This document shows, piece by piece, positions 60,614 to 64,000 of a stretch of DNA of 64,000 nt. The position numbers were made by a program, and so were the translations under genes. The notes under the pieces are model-generated. The model was not told the origin of the DNA, ran no database searches, and saw only the letters and a program-made list of their open reading frames with translations. Numbering within the stretch: the first letter of the stretch is position 1; every line of letters starts with the position of its first letter. This DNA comes from Bradyrhizobium diazoefficiens (GTDB lineage: Bacteria; Pseudomonadota; Alphaproteobacteria; Rhizobiales; Xanthobacteraceae): the NCBI RefSeq assembly GCF_016616235.1, contig NZ_CP067100.1:7375001-7439000 (forward strand). Direction: 5' to 3'.

Positions 60614-61550
60614 GGCGAGCCCTCCCCAGCATGCCCATGATGCCGCCGCGGCCGAACAGCACGATCAGCAGCAGCAGCGGGCCCATGATCAGCGCCCAAT
60701 ATTCGGTGAGCTGCGACAGGAATTCTTCCAGCAGCAGATAGACCACCGCGCCCATGACGGGGCCGAACAGCGTGCCCATGCCGCCAAGAATCACCATCAC
60801 CATGAGATCGCCGGAACGGGTCCAGTACATCACCGCCGGGCTGACGAAATCGGTGTTGTTGGCAAGCAGCGCGCCGGCGAGGCCGCACATGGTGCCTGAT
60901 ATGACGAAACAGACCAACTGATAACGCTTGGCGGGAAAGCCGATCGCCTGCATGCGCTGCTCGTTGGAGCGCAGGCCCTGCACGACGAGGCCGAAGCGCG
61001 AATTGACGATGCGCCAGATCAGGAAGATGACGGCGAACAGGCAGGCGAGGCAGAGATAATAGAATTGCGTGCGGTTCGAGAGATTGATCAGGCCGGAGAA
61101 GTCGCTGCGCTTGTAGACGGTGAGACCATCATCGCCGCCGTAACGCGCGAGGCCCGAAGCGACGTAATAGGCCATCTGCGCGAAGGCCAGCGTGATCATG
61201 ATGAAATAGACGCCGCGGGTGCGCAAGCTGAGCGCGCCGATCACCAGCGCGTAGATCGCGGAGGCTGCCAGCGCCACCGGAAATTGGATGAAGCCGGAAC
61301 CTACGCCTTCCTGCGCCAGCATGCCGACCGCGTAGCCGCCGATGCCAAGATAGGCGGCGTGGCCAAAGCTCATCATGCCGCCAAACCCCATGATGAGGTT
61401 GAGGCTCGCGGCCGCCAGCGCCAGGATGACGATGCGGGTGAACAGCGTCAGAATGAAGATGTTGCCAGAGAGCTGCGAATAGAGCGGCAGCAGCACGAGG
61501 CCCGCCAGCAAAACGGCCGTGACGGCCTTGCTCACGCTCAAACCCTTCAT
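60606..61550 (-). CDS. livM: Branched-chain amino acid-type ABC transporter permease (LivM-like)
   Basis: This 314-residue inner membrane permease has about nine membrane segments and the conserved LivM region LIMGFGGMMSFGHAAYLGIG near residue 55. ISGTMCGLAGALLANNTDFV is the coupling region. It overlaps livG by eight bases and livH by four. It is intact and of family length. Confidence 0.9.
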   Translation of the reverse strand: MKGLSVSKAVTAVLLAGLVLLPLYSQLSGNIFILTLFTRIVILALAAASLNLIMGFGGMMSFGHAAYLGIGGYAVGMLAQEGVGSGFIQFPVALAASAIYALVIGALSLRTRGVYFIMITLAFAQMAYYVASGLARYGGDDGLTVYKRSDFSGLINLSNRTQFYYLCLACLFAVIFLIWRIVNSRFGLVVQGLRSNEQRMQAIGFPAKRYQLVCFVISGTMCGLAGALLANNTDFVSPAVMYWTRSGDLMVMVILGGMGTLFGPVMGAVVYLLLEEFLSQLTEYWALIMGPLLLLIVLFGRGGIMGMLGRARRG

Positions 61551-62464
61551 CGACGGTTGGCCGGAAACAGCCCCTCCGGCCGCACCACCAGCACGATCGC
61601 CATCAAGAGGTAGATCAGCATGGACGACAGCGCAGGCGCGGCGGTGGAGGCGGCGGCGCCGCTCAGCACCTGCCGCAACAAATTGGGCAGGAAGGCGCGG
61701 CCGAGCGTGTCGATCATGCCGACGAAGATCGCGGCGAGGAATGCGCCGCGGATCGAGCCGATGCCGCCGATCACGATGATGACGAAAGCGAGGATCAGGA
61801 TGTTCTCACCCATGCCGATCTGCACGGTGAGGATCGGCGCTTGCATCATGCCGGCCAATCCTGCGAGCGCTGCACCGAGCCCGAACACCAGCGTGTAGAG
61901 CAGCTTGATGTTGATGCCGAGCGCGCCGATCATCTCGCGATTGGAGGCTCCGGCGCGGATCAGCATGCCGACGCGGGTGCGCATCACGCCGAGATAGAGC
62001 AGCAGCGCGACCATCAGCGCGACGACGATGATGGCGAGGCGATAGGCAGGATAGTGGATGCCGGGCAGGATCGGCACCGGCACGGTGAGCCAGGGCGGCA
62101 GCGGCAGCGCCAGGCCGGCCGGGCCCCAGATCAGCCGCACGGCTTCGTTGAAGAACAGGATCAGGCCGAAGGTCGCGAGCACGTGGTCGAGATGATCGCG
62201 CCCGTAGAGATGCCGCAGCGCACTCATCTCCAGCACGATGCCAAGCACGAGCGTGGCTCCCAACGCCAGCAGCGCACCGAGCAGGAAGCTGCCGGTCCAC
62301 GCCGCGAAGGTCGCGGCGAAATAGGCGCCCATCATGTAGAGCGAGCCGTGCGCGAGGTTGACGAGATCCATGATCCCGAACACCAGCGTCAGGCCTGCGG
62401 CCAGCAGGAACAGCAGCAGGCCGAACTGCAATCCGTTCAGGAACTGTTCGACGACGAGCAGCAT
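61547..62464 (-). CDS. livH: Branched-chain amino acid-type ABC transporter permease (LivH-like)
   Basis: This 305-residue permease heads the operon and starts MLLVVEQFLNGLQFGLLLFL. It has the LivH signature GIMDLVNLAHGSLYMMGAYF and the coupling loop GLGAALAGLAGMMQAPIL. No substrate-binding protein is encoded in the operon or in the 294 bases upstream, so the receptor must lie elsewhere. Three TGCA boxes at ten-base spacing lie 143-166 bases upstream of its start and resemble those upstream of boxC. Confidence 0.9.
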   Translation of the reverse strand: MLLVVEQFLNGLQFGLLLFLLAAGLTLVFGIMDLVNLAHGSLYMMGAYFAATFAAWTGSFLLGALLALGATLVLGIVLEMSALRHLYGRDHLDHVLATFGLILFFNEAVRLIWGPAGLALPLPPWLTVPVPILPGIHYPAYRLAIIVVALMVALLLYLGVMRTRVGMLIRAGASNREMIGALGINIKLLYTLVFGLGAALAGLAGMMQAPILTVQIGMGENILILAFVIIVIGGIGSIRGAFLAAIFVGMIDTLGRAFLPNLLRQVLSGAAASTAAPALSSMLIYLLMAIVLVVRPEGLFPANRR

Positions 62465-62606
62465 CAGAACTCTTTCAGGCGCACGCGAAATCGCGCCGAT
62501 GTTCGAACACGGTCGCCATCAGTGAAAGAGCCCCCCTGCCTCTACAAGGCGGAAAAATGGGTAATGGCAGTATCGTTCCGAGGCAAGAGCGATTCGACAC
62601 CAAACA

Positions 62607-62630
62607 TGCACTTTGTTGCATGCGGGTGCA
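62607..62630. promoter_or_regulatory. Three TGCA boxes at ten-base spacing upstream of livH (candidate BoxR site)
   Basis: TGCA occurs at 62607, 62617 and 62627, each separated by six bases, so the boxes fall on the same helix face. The first pair with its flanks matches the site upstream of boxC at 49465. It lies in the 294-base gene-free stretch between livH and the LuxI-operon end. Confidence 0.65.
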
Positions 62631-62698
62631 TGCGGTCGCGAACTGCCCTGCAAGAAGGTTGCCGGGCGGTATGAGGCAACCTGCCGCACCCAAACGAT

Positions 62699-62729
62699 CG
62701 CCCTCTCCTCGGTAACCGAGGAGAGGGCG
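62699..62729. terminator. Strong hairpin after the luxI operon
   Basis: CGCCCTCTCCTCGG and CCGAGGAGAGGGCG form a perfect 14-base stem around TAA, 30 bases downstream of the 72-residue gene. No T-run follows in the minus direction, so it is a hairpin-type end or transcript-stabilising structure rather than a textbook terminator. Confidence 0.6.
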
Positions 62730-62758
62730 CGAACGTCGTTGCAATGGAGAGGATGCGT

Positions 62759-62977
62759 CTAGTGCGACGTCATCTGCTGGGGAAGATCATCGGCGTCGGC
62801 GAGCACGCTGTTGGCTGTCGAGGCCTCCAGCGCCGCCATCCGGAACAGATAAGCCAGCGTCGCCAATCCGGAGTCCTCCGCCATCTGCGCCAGTTCGAGC
62901 GCCATGTCGGACATGTAGCCGAGATTCTCGTCGTTGGTCTGCGCCATGATCTGGCTGTCCCGCATCATGTTCGACAT
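62759..62977 (-). CDS. Small conserved-looking protein translationally linked to luxI
   Basis: This 72-residue protein (start MSNMMRDSQIMAQTNDENLG) is unrecognised. It is acidic and methionine- and alanine-rich, with a predicted helical pair (YMSDMALELAQMAEDSGLAT, LAYLFRMAALEASTANSVLA) and no membrane segment or signal peptide. Its ATG follows the luxI TGA by one base (TGAGATG), so it depends on luxI translation. This makes it part of the quorum-sensing output or its control. The open frame extends upstream inside luxI, but that part is a shadow. Confidence 0.6.
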   Translation of the reverse strand: MSNMMRDSQIMAQTNDENLGYMSDMALELAQMAEDSGLATLAYLFRMAALEASTANSVLADADDLPQQMTSH

Positions 62978-62978
62978 C

Positions 62979-63638
62979 TCAGGCGCTCTTTCGTTGCGCG
63001 GCAGCGAGGCCGCAGAGGTTGGCACGGGCGACGGCGTCCAGGCGCGGGCCGTCCTGTTGCACGACAGAAGCCATGCCGATGCGATCATGCAGCGCATCGA
63101 CGGTCTGCCGACGAATGTCGATGGTGGCAGCCATGGTCCAAGCGTTCTCCACCAGGGCCGGCAGGCCAAGCGGGGTCACGACGAAGCCGGCCTCGTGGAA
63201 CCGCGGCAGCCACCAGGTTTCCATGATCGCGCTGACCTGCGCGATGCCCTGGCCGAGGCAGAACTCCTGCACCGCCGCCATCAATTGCAGATTGAGCGCG
63301 CCGTCGCGGCGATCGCGGACGACGAAATAGCGCGACCATTCCCAGACCAGCGGATCCGCGGGGCAGCCGCGAACCGACGCCAGGTGCGGGAAAACCTCGC
63401 TCATCATCGAAGGCTTGGTGGTGGGATAAAGCCGGTGACCGCCGACGACGCGCCGGCCCTCCAGCGCGAGCAGGTAGACGGTATCCTCGTCATCATAGGA
63501 GTCGATCTCGCGGCCATCCGGCCGGCGCAGCGTCTCCCAGTGCCGCTCCTCGACGAAGATGTCGTGGCGCAGCCGGAAGTGCTGCTCGAGTACGTCTTCG
63601 TAAAGGTGGCGATTGACCGAGGAAATTGCGTGGATCAT
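62979..63638 (-). CDS. Acyl-homoserine-lactone synthase, BjaI/BraI/RpaI-like
   Basis: This 219-residue LuxI-family synthase keeps the invariant residues R24, F28 and W34 (FRLRHDIFVEERHW), acidic residues D46 and D49 (IDSYDDED), R69 (GGHRL) and E100, S102 and R103 (WEWSRYF). The start ATG 63638 follows GGGGG by about five bases and is preferred to 63650. In overall look it matches the Bradyrhizobium/Rhodopseudomonas enzymes (BjaI, BraI, RpaI) that take branched or aryl acyl groups from CoA rather than from ACP. It lies directly downstream of its luxR-type gene, with a 14-bp palindrome in the gap. Confidence 0.88.
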   Translation of the reverse strand: MIHAISSVNRHLYEDVLEQHFRLRHDIFVEERHWETLRRPDGREIDSYDDEDTVYLLALEGRRVVGGHRLYPTTKPSMMSEVFPHLASVRGCPADPLVWEWSRYFVVRDRRDGALNLQLMAAVQEFCLGQGIAQVSAIMETWWLPRFHEAGFVVTPLGLPALVENAWTMAATIDIRRQTVDALHDRIGMASVVQQDGPRLDAVARANLCGLAAAQRKSA

Positions 63639-63698
63639 GAAAACCCCCATTGAGCCTCAATGGGGGGCAGAATCTGCGAAAAGAGGCGGGTTCGATAT

Positions 63699-63712
63699 TG
63701 GGAAATTTCCCA
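63699..63712. promoter_or_regulatory. Lux-box-like perfect palindrome upstream of luxI
   Basis: TGGGAAATTTCCCA is a perfect 14-base palindrome centred about 67 bases before the luxI start, just after the luxR-type gene. Position and symmetry suit the operator through which the LuxR protein activates luxI. Confidence 0.65.
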
Positions 63713-63721
63713 GTGCGCCGC

Positions 63722-64000
63722 CTAGGGATTGATGATCTTGTGGCGAATTGCCAGCGCGACCGCATGCGTGCGGTTGACGGCGCCGAGCTTGCGCGCAGCG
63801 GTTGCAAGATGCTCTTCGGCGGTGCGCTGCGTGATATGCAGGATCTCGCCGATCTCCCAGGCCGACTTGCCCTGCGAGGCCCAGGCGATCACCTCGCGCT
63901 CGCGCGGAGTGAGACGCGTCGACTGATAGGACGGCGGCTGGAGCAGGCGGCGGATGTGGTCGAAGCCATACATCGCCATCAGGTGCAGCGCCGGCTTGCT
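63722..64000 (-). CDS. LuxR family quorum-sensing regulator (partial, N-terminus beyond window)
   Basis: The last 92 or so residues are inside the window and the frame stays open to the edge. They contain the GerE/LuxR helix-turn-helix: LTPREREVIAWASQGKSAWE then IGEILHITQRTAEEHLATAA and RKLGAVNRTHAVALAIRH. The signal-binding domain is beyond the window. An internal ATG at 63979 is not a gene start. The gene precedes luxI on the same strand, the arrangement of bjaR1-bjaI. Confidence 0.87.
   Translation of the reverse strand, partial: SKPALHLMAMYGFDHIRRLLQPPSYQSTRLTPREREVIAWASQGKSAWEIGEILHITQRTAEEHLATAARKLGAVNRTHAVALAIRHKIINP

Overview
The window looks like a piece of the chromosome of a Bradyrhizobium-type alphaproteobacterium. 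The grounds are its high-GC codon use, the gene families present (a CoA-type LuxI/LuxR pair resembling BjaI/BjaR, a box benzoyl-CoA pathway, many NMT1-type and branched-chain ABC transporters, many acyl-CoA enzymes), and intergenic palindromic repeats of kinds I recognise from Bradyrhizobium genomes. About 55 protein genes are supported, plus one tRNA-Arg(CCT), one intact IS481-family element, one gene remnant, and a set of inverted repeats that are candidate operators or dispersed repeats. No rRNA, CRISPR array or prophage is visible.

Region by region. 1-3815: an NMT1/SsuA-type ABC transporter (permease cut by the window edge) divergent from a creatininase-family amidohydrolase. 4075-14000: a two-domain porin, TauE/SafE exporter, methyl-accepting chemotaxis protein, CBS-domain transporter, PilZ protein, FMN-binding glutamate-synthase-like protein and ferredoxin-NADP reductase. 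14272-18802: an ATP-grasp enzyme, the IS481 element, and a dicarboxylate/amino-acid symporter next to a periplasmic amino-acid-binding protein. 20287-23841: a gentisate module (aryl-CoA-type flavin monooxygenase, remnant of its CoA ligase, MarR regulator, maleylpyruvate/maleylacetoacetate isomerase, gentisate 1,2-dioxygenase) in which both outward promoters carry the same 25-bp near-palindrome. 24009-28056: a second NMT1-type ABC transporter with an FAD oxidoreductase. 28166-42491: central and acyl-CoA metabolism genes, the tRNA, an AMP-ligase/RraA/cupin/TctC operon, and small envelope proteins.

42740-53137 is the most coherent catabolic block: an acyl-CoA dehydrogenase pair and an enoyl-CoA hydratase, then the box pathway (boxB, boxC, an alpha/beta hydrolase, benzoate-CoA ligase) with divergent boxR. 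boxA and boxD are not in the window. TGCA-type boxes occur upstream of boxC and again, in near-identical form, upstream of a livHMGF-type ABC operon at 62464-59140. This suggests that BoxR also controls an uptake system 10 kb away. Between them lie an AraC/VOC pair, a PRC-barrel protein and an IclR-Rieske oxygenase-glutamine-synthetase-like module that could open an aromatic amine or amide pathway. The window ends with a LuxR (partial), a CoA-type LuxI and a translationally linked 72-residue unknown protein, with a perfect 14-bp palindrome upstream of luxI.

The common theme is aromatic and acyl-CoA metabolism with local regulators (MarR, BoxR, IclR, AraC, LuxR). All family calls come from reading motifs by eye; none was checked by database search.
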